DNA of 64,000 nt from Globodera rostochiensis (taxonomy: Eukaryota > Nematoda > Chromadorea > Rhabditida > Heteroderidae). The position numbers and the translations under genes are program-made. Below the pieces are notes generated by a model that made no database searches, was not told the DNA's origin, and was given only the letters and a program-made list of their open reading frames with translations. Positions 1 to 9,567 of the stretch are shown here, piece by piece. The stretch spans positions 434,001 to 498,000 of the forward strand of contig JAEVLN010000027.1 of assembly GCA_018350325.1 (NCBI GenBank), read 5' to 3'. The first letter of the stretch is position 1. Every line of letters begins with the position of its first letter.

Positions 1-511
1 GCGCTTTGAGTGCTGTCAGTAAGACCAGGCACTTGAACTGATCCTCATTCATTTCTGAGTACCGAAATTTCCGAAAATGATTTTTCAGTCTGTTGATGAA
101 AATGCCGAATTCTTTTCCGTCCACCCGGCCTGCCCTTAAGCAGTCATACCGGTCGATGGCCAATGAATGCTGGCAAGCAAACACCTTTTTGAGGCGTTTC
201 TTAGTCTCTTCGAACCCAAATGTTGTGATTTCGTCCACACGAGCGCTTGTATTCACCGAAGGTGGATGGGCTTAATTTTGTCATAAGAAGTTTGACTTTT
301 GCTCCATCCTCCAAATTTGTTGCGGCGCATTCCATTGAAAACTGGAAGCGATCCATCCATCTTCGAAGTCGACAGATTCGTCCTCATTATTGAATGGTTG
401 TATATCCGGAAGGGGAACATTACACGTCCCGGATGGTTCAGTCGGTGTGCTGTGCTGCTGTTTCATAAGATTGGTCAACTGTTGGAGGATGTCTGCCAGC
501 ATTTTGTCCAT
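1..511 (-). pseudogene. Ty3/gypsy-type retrotransposon gag remnant (runs off the left edge)
   Basis: Reading the minus strand from an ATG at 511, the protein opens with MDKMLADILQQLTNLMKQQ, followed by a short acidic/proline linker and a gag-like core (around WMDRFQFSMECAATNLEDGA, then KVKLLMTKLSPSTFGEY). A further gag stretch near the window start reads RYDCLRAGRVDGKEFGIFI in another frame. The core is spread over three frames, so there are at least two frameshifts, one near 330-345 and one near 240. No zinc knuckle, protease or polymerase is visible, because the element continues beyond position 1. Membership of an LTR-retrotransposon gag family is fairly clear from the overall pattern. The exact clade (gypsy versus Bel/Pao) is not. 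Confidence 0.6.
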
Positions 512-1340
512 TTTTATTTGAAGACTATCTTAGCCAATTAGGCTTTTCTAATTGCGAGCCGCCCAGGCTTTTGACAATTTCCGCGCGCCGATCTGGCTTT
601 TTCTTTGCTGAAGAATGCCACCCAGGCTATTGCTGGTTGGACGGATGCTATTCCTCCTCAGTCGACAGTTATTGTCTCGTCCCGAGATCAATAACTGGAA
701 TTTATTGCAACAATTGGTGTCAATCTAACAGTTTCTTGGACTGTTTTAAGTTGAATTTTTTTTGTTTACGACAAAACCGTGTTCGAAAGTCGAATTTGTT
801 ACTCTCCGAATTGTTTTATTCCTGCTCTGGCCTAGAGTTCGGAATAGGCGTCGCCACCGTTGAGCCGGTTGATTGCTCAATTTATTTGTCGGAGGAAAAT
901 GGACAATAATAAATCAATAGATAAATGAAGGGACGGGTGGAAGGGTCAATCCTCAGCTATCCACTAAAAGACAGAATGAATTGAGGGAATTGGCGGGGGA
1001 AGGATGGACAGTGGAAAATGGGGTCCGGGGACAAAATGCCAAAGTAATATGAATTTGGATTATTTGTCTCCCCAACACTTAGCATACTTGCTGTCCGATG
1101 AATGTCAAGCAATGCGGTTTTCGAACTCTCTTTTTATCTTTTTGTTGGCCTTTCCAAGATTTTGACCTGATGCAAAACGTTTTATCATAGATCTGAAAGG
1201 CATTTTTGTCATGTTTTAAACAGTTTAACCACTGAGCCACATGATATTATGAATAAAGGCGAAAAATTCAAATATATTACCAATTTTTCCATTCTGTACT
1301 CAAAGGCTTAATCTCTTTCGAATTAGCTAAAATAATTTTA
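512..1340. other. Gene-free stretch upstream of the gag remnant, possible LTR/leader
   Basis: This lies upstream of the gag start on the minus strand and may hold the leader and LTR of the same retroelement. I could not find a second LTR copy or a convincing primer-binding site. Near 1210-1280 there is a short tRNA-like remnant resembling one at about 5005-5065. Confidence 0.3.
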
Positions 1341-1364
1341 TTTAATTTCTAAACAAAAATTTCG

Positions 1365-1668
1365 TACCCTTTCCGCCGACGACGGCCTTAGCATTTTGCG
1401 CATCAAAACGGAACATTGCCTCAAAGGCGTCGAAGGCCGCCATCAGAATCAGTTTATGTGCTAGCAGAAGCTTAACAAAGTTAAAAAAGAGAATTTTGTA
1501 AAGTTCAATTTTATTCCCCCCCCCCCACCCCCCCCCCCTTCCCCCCCCCCACCCCCCCCCCCCCAACTCGCCTCCTTTTTGTCTCCTCCCCCCCCCACAA
1601 AAAATTGCACATCCGCGCCATTGCCGGTGTCCAGCAAATGCTTCATCCGCCCAACCAAAGAGGCCGAT
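1365..1668 (-). pseudogene. 5' fragment of a BTB-BACK gene (first two exons only)
   Basis: Two exons match the start of the BTB genes at 39.1 and 47.1 kb. Exon 1 reads LVGRMKHLLDTGNGADVQF and ends at a GAG|GCGAGT donor, the same GC-AG donor seen in the other copies. Exon 2 (upper end at 1470) starts LLLAHKLILMAAFDAFEAMF. The usual ATG is absent, the exon-2 donor is lost, and no later BTB or BACK exon follows toward position 1. The intron between them is a poly-C tract (1517-1565). It is a truncated duplicate, probably non-functional. Confidence 0.65.
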
Positions 1669-1970
1669 TTTGACTTGTCACAAATTTATAATATTAGGCT
1701 TGTCTAATTTTTGGATTAATTTGTTTGAAAATTCAATCGATTTTTTTGAGTTATTTTATGGACATAAAACGGCTCTGGAGGGTGTTTGTTGACCAGAATC
1801 TGGTAAAGGGGACTGACCTTGTAAAAAAGGAGCATCAAAATAATGAAAATGACTCCCCTCGTCGAGCTGATTACGAATCTGCAAAAATTTTGAGTCGCTC
1901 TCGATTCTGAGCAAAGTTATGGCCCCTCAAAGTTGGCCAAAACCATAGGGGGGACCCTTTTGGTCAAAAT

Positions 1971-2400
1971 TTTTGGGAAATTTTTTTATTCTAAAAAGTG
2001 TCTCAAATATGTTATTTAATGTACTGATTACGAATTCGTCAATAAAAATTAAAAATTGAGAATGTAAAGCGTTTTCTTGAAAATTAAGGAAAAAGCGACT
2101 TTTAAGCCGGATATAATAATGAAAGGCCGTGTAACGGCCCGCCAACAGCGAGCATGCGATGACGGAGCGAGTAGTGGGGCGAGACGGAGGAAGAAGTCTG
2201 ACGAGCGCCACTGAGGGGCGAGCGCGCGGGGACCCGCCGAGCGGGCGCGCGCGAGACCCCCAGCCGGGTCACGCGCGGACGGAGCCCGGAGTCTCGCCCC
2301 ACCTACTGCCGCCGTAGTCGAGTGTGCGGTACTTTGGCTGCTATTTTCCGTGTCTAAGCTCATTCTCAGACACTTTTTAGAATAAAAAAATTTCCCAAAA
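1971..2400. repeat. GC-rich island between perfect 33-bp inverted repeats
   Basis: Positions 1971-2003 and 2368-2400 are exact reverse complements of each other. They bracket 364 bp whose centre (about 2105-2345) is strikingly GC-rich, with runs such as gagcgcgcgggg, inside very AT-rich DNA. A second, internal inverted repeat (gtggggcgagac at about 2172-2183 and its complement at about 2293-2304) flanks the most GC-rich part. Open frames across it look like a by-product of low stop-codon density. I recognise no gene, rRNA or known transposon in it, and I did not find a flanking target duplication. Confidence 0.6.
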
Positions 2401-3380
2401 TGATGATATCGTATCATAGGATCATATCGGAGATATGACACAATTGAAATAGGCCCCAGGGCCAGCAGATGAAAATTTTCAAAAACATCATTTGGAGCAA
2501 AAAAGCACCATTTTAGATCAAAAAGCTCATTTTGCTAAAGTTTTATTTGACCGGTAAATAGTGAGTTTAACAAAAAAATAAGAATTTCGTTTAAATTCTC
2601 AATAAAACGGAGTTGCAAGCGAACAAAAAAACGCGAAAAGTTTTGGGATGGGAGGAAAAAAAGAAAGCAAAATTTAATTTCAAATCCGGTAATGCTCCCC
2701 TTTGGCCAAGCAATTTTCAATTCATAAAATATTTAAGGAGGAATATGATGTTTTTTGAGTAAAAAAAGAGAATTTTTCCAGAAATTTCTGTTCATTTTGT
2801 ATCTAAGCGGGCAAAAGCTATGAGAAGTGTCGAGAACGGAGACCGAGACTTTTTTTTTGAGCAAAAATTCCGTTAATCTCTTAAAATTAGTTAATCTCTG
2901 ATTTATTATTCAGCACAATTGTTAATCTTTAAGGTGCAGTTATTTGATTTATTTTTTCTGCTGCTTTATTTTGAAGTTTATAAACACAATGCCTAATCTA
3001 TGACGAATTTATTATTGTTGAGGAAAAAAGGGTCTCATGGACTTCACATTTCAAAATAGCTGTAGAGCTGGATTAAAGAAGTGATATTTCGGTTTTACGG
3101 GAGAGATTGATAGAACCGGCCTGCTGAAACTTTAAAATCAGGCATTATATGAAAATCAGGCATAACTTTTGTATTCAAAACAATTTAGAAAAGATATAAC
3201 TCAATTTATACTATTTTATGTTTTTTAGAATATCACACTCAACAGAGGCGGAACAGAGGGGATCAATTGCCACAATTCACCTTCCTTTGTTATCAGAATA
3301 CTTAAAAAGCGAGAAGTGATCGAGAAGTGCGATATAATTTTTTCTAAATCGGGAAATACTATTTTGTGCATTTTTTCCAG
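2401..3380. other. AT-rich intergenic DNA
   Basis: I see no gene, no terminal repeats and no recognisable RNA here. It is mostly A/T runs. Confidence 0.4.
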
Positions 3381-4035
3381 TCCGTGTCCGCCGCTCAGCA
3401 CTCCGGACAACGATTTGACCGTCCAAATTGGCAACCGTCAGGTTACGGTGTCCGCCAGTTGGCTGATGACCGTTTCACCGGTTATCGAACGAATGCTCAG
3501 CGTGGAGATGAAGGAGAAGCAGCAGCGGACGCTCACCTTGGACGGCCATGACATCACGATGGAGCAGTTCATGTAATTCCTGGAGTGCATCTCCCCCAAA
3601 GCGCTTCATTATCAAACTCTTCCCAACCGTGGGTTGACACGACAAAATGAGATTTTTAATTTTTTGACTGGTTCAGCAACAAATGTGCTCTACCTGCTCG
3701 AGTTGGCCAATCACTTCCAGATCGTTTGGATTCGATTATATTTTCCCTTAACCTGCTTTTTTAGCCAAAAGCGGTGCCTTTAACAAACTTTGTTACGCAA
3801 ATTGGTCTAAAACTGAAAAAGTTGCCGATTTTTCAGTTAGGGTTACCCTTTTTGGTTCGTATAAATCTCCCTATTAATAATAACTGGGCTTTTCACAAAG
3901 TCTGCGTTTACTTAGAATTTCTTTTTGCACTGTTTGAATGTCGCCAATTTGAAGGAGTTTTTGAAGGCAAACCATGAACAGCTGTCGCCTTTCATTAGCA
4001 GAGAGTTTTTGTTTGAGCTCGCCATTCGACAGTAG
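3381..4035 (+). pseudogene. BTB/POZ-domain gene with a premature stop
   Basis: Three blocks read as a nematode BTB protein of a different subfamily from the BTB-BACK genes in this window. The exon from 3381 contains DLTVQIGNRQVTVSASWL and a run ending EQFM, then TAA at 3574-3576, then FLECISP in the same frame. A second block at about 3680-3723 reads TNVLYLLELANHFQI and ends at a possible GT donor. A last exon at 3916-4035 begins NFFLHCLNVANLKEFLKANH and ends FELAIRQ and a stop. The phases of the last two blocks agree. The in-frame TAA and the lack of a clean donor after FLECISP argue for a pseudogene. An unusual splice that skips the stop is possible. Confidence 0.55.
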
Positions 4036-4070
4036 AGAGCGCCCGAAGTTTTTTAATGAGAATTTTTAAA

Positions 4071-4129
4071 ATTCAAACTTTAAGCGACATATTGTCTTAA
4101 TTCAAACTTTAAGCGACATATTGTCTTAA
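4071..4129. repeat. Direct tandem duplication of a 29-bp unit
   Basis: A unit beginning attcaaactttaagcgacat occurs twice head-to-tail just after the BTB pseudogene. It looks like a simple local duplication. Confidence 0.75.
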
Positions 4130-4229
4130 CATTTTTTCATAACTTTGTCGAGGCCCTCCGGGGTTATTGTTGAGAAAAACGCATAAAATTGATAATGCAA
4201 CCCAAATGGGTTCCAAAAGCAGTAGAGAG

Positions 4230-5234
4230 CAGTGTTTTGCTGTTCCAACAATTTTGAACCTGTTCCTGTTCTGTTCTGAAATCTTAGAACAGCCTATCTG
4301 TTCTGTTCCTGTTCTGTTCCGACCTCGAGAACAGAACAGGAACAGAACAGGAACAGAACAGAGTAAACTGTTCTTAGACTGTTCCAAATTAAAAATTTTC
4401 CGAGTGAAATTCAGTCTGAAATTTTAATCGATGATTCATTGGTCAAAGTGTTCGTCACTTCCTAGTTATGCTCGAGACCTAACTTTAAGCCCCCGAGACT
4501 CGAGAATTGACTCCCAAAAATCCGAGACTTTTACCAAAAGATTTTAAGTTAGGTTTATAAGGTTGCTCCTCGAATCAGGGGGGAGGGGGGGGGGGGGGGG
4601 GGGTCGGCGGTACCGATAGGCGCCGCCGAGAAAATTTTGAATTTTTGACTTAATTTGTTAAGGGATTTGCAACCATTTTTTGAAGATTTTGATGGAATTG
4701 TTAAAAAAATGGTCTTGATTTTTAAAAACAAAAGGGTACCCCTATGATTTTTCTCTCAAGTTTAATGAAACAAATAAAAAATTTTTATGTCTTCAAAAAA
4801 TATTAAATCTAAAATATTTTTAATTACCATCAAAGTTCGTAAAGAGAAAAAAAAAAATCATTTCAAAGTAGGGGGTTCGAACCCACAGCCCCAGGCATCA
4901 CATATCACTCACCATTACACCACACCAGGGAGTAAATAAAGAATAAAAAAGAATTTCACTAGGAAAAGTTGAACCTTAGACAAAATTGAACTAAGGCACA
5001 CACTTTAACCACTGCGCCACGCGAGATCATAATGAATCGTTCGAAAATTTCAAATATATTACTCAATCAAGTTCAATTTTTCAATTTTTACCCTGTTCTA
5101 GCTTGGCCTGTTCTGTTCCTGTTCTGTTCCTGTTCCAAGGATTTTGAATCTGTTCCTGTTCCTGTGCTGTTCTGAAATCTTAGAACAGAACAGAACAGGA
5201 ACAGAACAGGCCAAGCTGGAACAGCAAAACACTG
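4230..5234. mobile_element. hAT-like MITE, 1005 bp
   Basis: The ends are inverted repeats starting cagtgttttgctgttcca, and the element is flanked by the exact 8-bp duplication gtagagag (4222-4229 and 5235-5242). Short 'tgttctgttcc' repeats line both ends. Inside are a poly-G tract, a copy of the GC hairpin module (about 4596-4690), and degraded tRNA-like segments (about 4866-4930 and 5000-5065). No transposase is encoded. A partial inverted copy of the left end lies at about 51480-51800. Confidence 0.85.
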
Positions 5235-5702
5235 GTAGAGAGGCAGGTGCCTAATTCCAAGAGTTTTGAGCCTATAACCTGTTCTGTTCTGAAATCTTGC
5301 AAATTTGTAACAGCGCATCAAATAACATATTTTTAGACAATTTTGGAGTAAAAAATATTTCCAATTTTGACAAAAGGGTGCTCCCTAAGGTTTTGCTTAA
5401 TTTGAAGCGGTCTAAAAACCGTTTAACAAATTGTAATATGAATAATTTTTGAAAAAAGCCTCGCGTTTTTCTGGGTCTCGAACTCCTAGTTAATAGTAAA
5501 TCATTGAGCGGAATTTTTTTTGAAAAAGTCAAAATTTCCTAAAATCAAAAGCCTCAAAATCATCAAAAAACATAAATTCGGTCATTATTTTCTTTTTCGT
5601 TGTTGTTTTGTGTAGTGGCGCCGTACGGCGGTGATCATTTCAGTGTAACTTTTTTTAAACTGAACCAAATTAAACAAACAAGATACCATTCGAAAGCGGT
5701 TC
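5235..5702. other. AT-rich intergenic DNA
   Basis: Nothing recognisable between the MITE and the minisatellite. Open frames here are short and have no family resemblance. Confidence 0.4.
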
Positions 5703-6115
5703 ACGGTTGGGCGCTCACGTTTGGGCGCTCACGGTTGGGCGCTCACGTTTGGGCGCTCACGGTTGGGCGCTCACGGTTGGGCGCTCACGGTTGGGCGCTC
5801 ACGTTTGGGCGCTCACGTTTGGGCGCTCACGGTTGGGCGCTCACGGTTGGGCGCTCACGTTTGGGCGCTCACGGTTGGGCGCTCACGGTTGGGCGCTCAC
5901 GGTTGGGCGCTCACGTTTGGGCGCTCACGGTTGGGCGCTCACGTTTGGGCGCTCACGTTTGGGCGCTCACGGTTGGGCGCTCACGTTTGGGCGCTCACGT
6001 TTGGGCGCTCACGTTTGGGCGCTCACGGTTGGGCGCTCACGTTTGGGCGCTCACGTTTGGGCGCCGGGTACGTTTGGGCGCTCACGTTTGGGCGCTCACG
6101 GTTGGGCGCCCGGTA
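5703..6115 (+). repeat. 14-bp minisatellite with two alternating unit types
   Basis: About 29 copies of the 14-bp unit gggcgctcacgNtt, where N is either G or T in an irregular series and the rest is almost invariant. Two units near the right end read gccgggta or cccggtat instead. Because 14 is not a multiple of three and the unit has no stop, all three plus frames stay open across the array. These are not evidence of a protein. Confidence 0.9.
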
Positions 6116-6737
6116 TGTAAGGTAGACTAGTCAAAATTTTTGAAAAATTTTTTAAAGTTTTTATTAAGCAATATTTTTTTAAGGCTCTCTATAAACCTAG
6201 CTTAGGCTTTACAATTTTTAGAAGAAAAAAAAGTTTAAAAATTCTATAGAAAAGTGTTTTTAGGGGTATTTTGGGGCGTGGAAACGCATTCTGACCTCCA
6301 TTTCGACCATTTCTGAATCCCGAACTCAATTCGAACAATTTTTTCGAAAAACTCCAAAAATTTCATAAATTAATTTTCGTCTTAAAATTGTTCAAAAAGC
6401 TTGAATTCGGTCGTTACTTGCTTTTTCGTTGTTATTTTGTGTTTTTAATTATTTGAAAAAAATAGTGAAAAAAAATTAATTCAAAAATGTTCGAATTCGG
6501 GTTCGGCGTTCGCCATTCACAAATCCAAGCTTGGATTCGTGTTCTACGCATATTTTTACCCCTGAAACATGCATTTCAAAATTTTAAATTAAAAAAAAAT
6601 TCACACGGGACCGCAATTTTCAGCCTATTAGCATAAGCTTCACGACCAAAATGCTTTTTTAAGCCTCCAAGCATTCCCTAATTACCCAACAGAAACATTT
6701 TTTTAAATTAAATTGTTATATAAATGTTTTTGATCTG
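6116..6737. repeat. Interior between the two minisatellite arrays
   Basis: Contains an inverted pair (about 6275-6345 and about 6480-6555) related to the ends of the long-TIR foldback elements at 37.9 and 58.6 kb, and is otherwise AT-rich. With the inverted array at 6738 it may be the middle of one larger element. I could not find a flanking duplication to prove that. Confidence 0.4.
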
Positions 6738-6846
6738 GGCGCCCAACTGATCCTTTTATAACGGGCGCCCAACCGTGAGCGCCCAAACGTGGGCGCCCAA
6801 ACGTACCCGGCGCCCAAACGTGAGCGCCCAAACGTGAGCGCCCAAA
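6738..6846 (-). repeat. Short inverted array of the same 14-bp minisatellite
   Basis: About seven units of the reverse complement (gcgcccaaacgtga type), including the rare cgtacccggcgcccaa variant that also occurs at the right end of the 5.7-6.1 kb array. The two arrays therefore face each other as giant imperfect inverted repeats. Confidence 0.8.
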
Positions 6847-6885
6847 TGAACGACTCCCTGCAAAAGATATTAAATTAAGGATTTT

Positions 6886-7600
6886 TCAAATTTGATTTGG
6901 CATTATGTATTTCAAATCAAAATCGGTACAAATTGTCATTTTGTTTTGCAGAAATTTTGGGTAACACTTCCGAAAAGTTTTCCGCCCATCCCTGGTAGAG
7001 ACCGGCCAGAAGGGTCGGTCGGTACTTTTCGGTAAAGTACCGAAAAAGTACCGGTACCGAAAAGTACCGAAAAAGTCCAAAAAGGTTCGGTCGGTACTTT
7101 TCGGTAAAGTACCGAAAAAGTACCGGTACCGAAAAATGGGGGCCCTCACCTAAAAAGGATTGAAACTTTTGTTAAAAAGTACGCCCTCAACAAAATTCAA
7201 TCAATATAATAATTAAAATTTCTGATGTGAAACCATTTTAGGGGTACATCTTCATCCCCGTCCCTATTAGACCGGGGATGATCCCCGTTTTCGGGGATGG
7301 GCAAACCGGGAACGGGGACGGAGATGAATGGCCGGCCGGTTTTCCCCATCCCCCCCCCCCCCCCCCCCCCCCCCACCAGTTTGTAGTCAAGGGGAAAAAA
7401 AATTTTCTTTGAAGCACTTTGACATTTATTGCATTTTTTAGGAAATAAAAAAGGCCCAAATTGTCGTAAAAATAACCGGAAAATACCGGGATTTTAAGGG
7501 CGGCAGATTTTCGGCCAGTCGGACGGAGAGGTACCCAAGTCAGGCATTTACCCGCTGGGTACCCGCCCAACTCGAGTACAGGCGTCGCCGGAGAAATTTT
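6886..7600. repeat. MITE debris: end of a cagggatggg-type element and low-complexity MITE ends
   Basis: About 6940-6995 matches the interior and right end of the element at 17895-18747, ending in the same cgcccatccctg. It is followed by palindromic 'ggtaccgaaaaagtacc' repeats (about 7015-7140) and a 'ccccgtttcgggg' block with a poly-C tract (7240-7375). No coding sequence is supported. Confidence 0.5.
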
Positions 7601-8538
7601 TGATTATTGCCTCGGTTTGTTAGAAATTGACCCTCAAATTTCATTTGCGCCTTTTGGAAAAGTATGGGTCTCGAGTCTCGTGGTCAACTAAATTTCACCA
7701 GGTTAAATGAACTTTTTCTCAATCAAATTAGTAACATATATTTATTCCAAATGATTTTTATGATGCAATTTGACGGGGGAGGGGGGAAGGCCTCCACGGG
7801 GCATCATTTCTTCTCACTGCGCCATCAGATGGACAATTTGCAGCAGCAAAAACGCCAACACTAAAAAGTTAATAACAAATTAAAAGACAAAAGCATTTAA
7901 ATTGGTGGCAATAAATACCAAAGGCAAATGCCGAGGGCGCCGCGGGTCCAATCACCGAATTGAGGCCCTAAAATACTCAGCATTTAAATTTCGTTATTTT
8001 AAATTTCGTTTTCGAAGTATAGCCCTTCAAGGTTATCAAATCTTTAGGGAGGATTTGATTAATTTTTGAATTTCATTTTAAATGGCCGTCCAAAGTTTGT
8101 AAAACAAAGTTTTTTTTGGAGTCACTCACTCCAAAAATAAAAACAAATCTTACCAAAGCGGCTTCAAAAACCGATGGCACCTAAATTTAAATATTCAATT
8201 ACTAATAATTCTGTACAATTACTCTTACTTAAATTTGGTCTAAACCAGGATCGGTTAGAGTTATCCGGGTTTTGGAATGCTGATCCGATTTTTAAAAATC
8301 AAAATCCCGGTCGGACCGGGATTAACAGGGATAAAAAAGCACGAACCGCTAGAATTTTTTTCAAATGATAACTTAAAGCAGGAAATAGAAGTTAAATTGG
8401 CATTGGGCGTTGGCGTTATGTCAATTCAAAAAAGAGAGATACAGCAGAAAACGAGTTGGTCGCACTTTGAACAGAGGGGATTTTTTTAAAAAGTCAGATC
8501 TTCCTGATCTTGTCAACTAAATTGTCTATAATACTGAG

Positions 8539-8721
8539 TAGGGTTGGTCCCCGACCCCTCGGGGGCGGAAAAAGTCGGGGTCGGGGTTTTCGTCCCCGAC
8601 CAAAAAAGTCGGGGGTCGGGGTTTTTCCCAGCAAAAACCCCGAAAAATTCAAAAAAGTCGGGGTCGGGGACGAAAACCCCAACTAAAAAAAGTCGGGGTT
8701 CGGGGACGGGGACCAACCCTA
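8539..8721. mobile_element. hAT-like MITE, 183 bp
   Basis: Inverted ends tagggttggtccccg with exact 8-bp duplications atactgag at 8531-8538 and 8722-8729. The interior is built of short 'gtcggggt' palindromic repeats. Non-coding. Confidence 0.9.
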
Positions 8722-8949
8722 ATACTGAGCATAAATTAAATTGATACCGGGTTAAAAATATTTTTAATTCTAATTAAAAATAAAAAGATTGACAAAAAAT
8801 GTTATAAACAGAGGGCTGATACTTTTAGGCTCGAAAAATCTCGAAATATGCGACTAAATAGGTCTGAAAAAAGTGCCAAAATAGGCTCTAAAACCCAAGT
8901 CATAAGCAAAAATAGGCTCGAAAAAATGTGTGTAAAAATAACAATAGAT

Positions 8950-9245
8950 TTTTATCAAAACTTTTTAAAACAAAAAAAAGCGTACGGGATTCCCGGTCCC
9001 GTCTTTTTTGCCGGGCGGGATTTTTAACGGGAACGAGAAAAACGGGATTCCCGTCCCGTACTTTTTGAAATCCCGTTCCCGGAAAATCTATTGAGGCGTA
9101 ATTAGGGTATGACGGGACAGGGACGGGATTTCCCGGTTTTTTCAGGTCCCGGTCGGGACGGGATTTTTGAAAATGAAAAGTCCCGGTCCCGGTTTTTTGG
9201 TCCCGCCGGGACCGGGACCAACCGGGAAAAAAGTATCCCCCCCAG
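8950..9245. repeat. 'gggaccgggatt' low-complexity MITE remnant
   Basis: Repeated 'tcccggtcccg' words in both orientations, like the interiors of the 'tagggt' MITEs. No clear ends or duplication were found. Confidence 0.5.
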
Positions 9246-9567
9246 AGTGAAGTAGAATTCTTAAAATATTTTTAAAAATTCCAAAATCGGCAAAATTTTC
9301 GAAATGTGCGCTATTTTTTATAATAAAAAAGCTGATCCCGATCCTGGTTTTTCCAAAAATCCTGGTTTCGGCAAACTAAACTCTTACCCAATAAGCAGTC
9401 AAAGCGCAATAGGAGTCGATGTTATTGAAAGAAAGTTGCCTGTCTTTTGAGACATAAAGCTCGGGTTGGTTCCTGCATTTTGTAGAATGACGAATCAGTT
9501 TCTTAATGCAATTGTTAGGGAATTTTGCCCAGTTTGAAAATGCAAAGTTTAATTAGGACATTAAACT

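Noticed and set aside
2049..2441. 130-codon ORF across the GC-rich island
   Set aside because: GC-rich DNA has few stops, there is no family pattern, and it lies inside an inverted-repeat structure.
5600..6130. Three overlapping ORFs of 134-176 codons with GRSRLGAH-like repeats
   Set aside because: They are the three frames of a 14-bp minisatellite with no stop codon, not a protein.
8494..8744. Pro/Gly/Thr-rich ORFs
   Set aside because: Translation of the 183-bp MITE palindromes.
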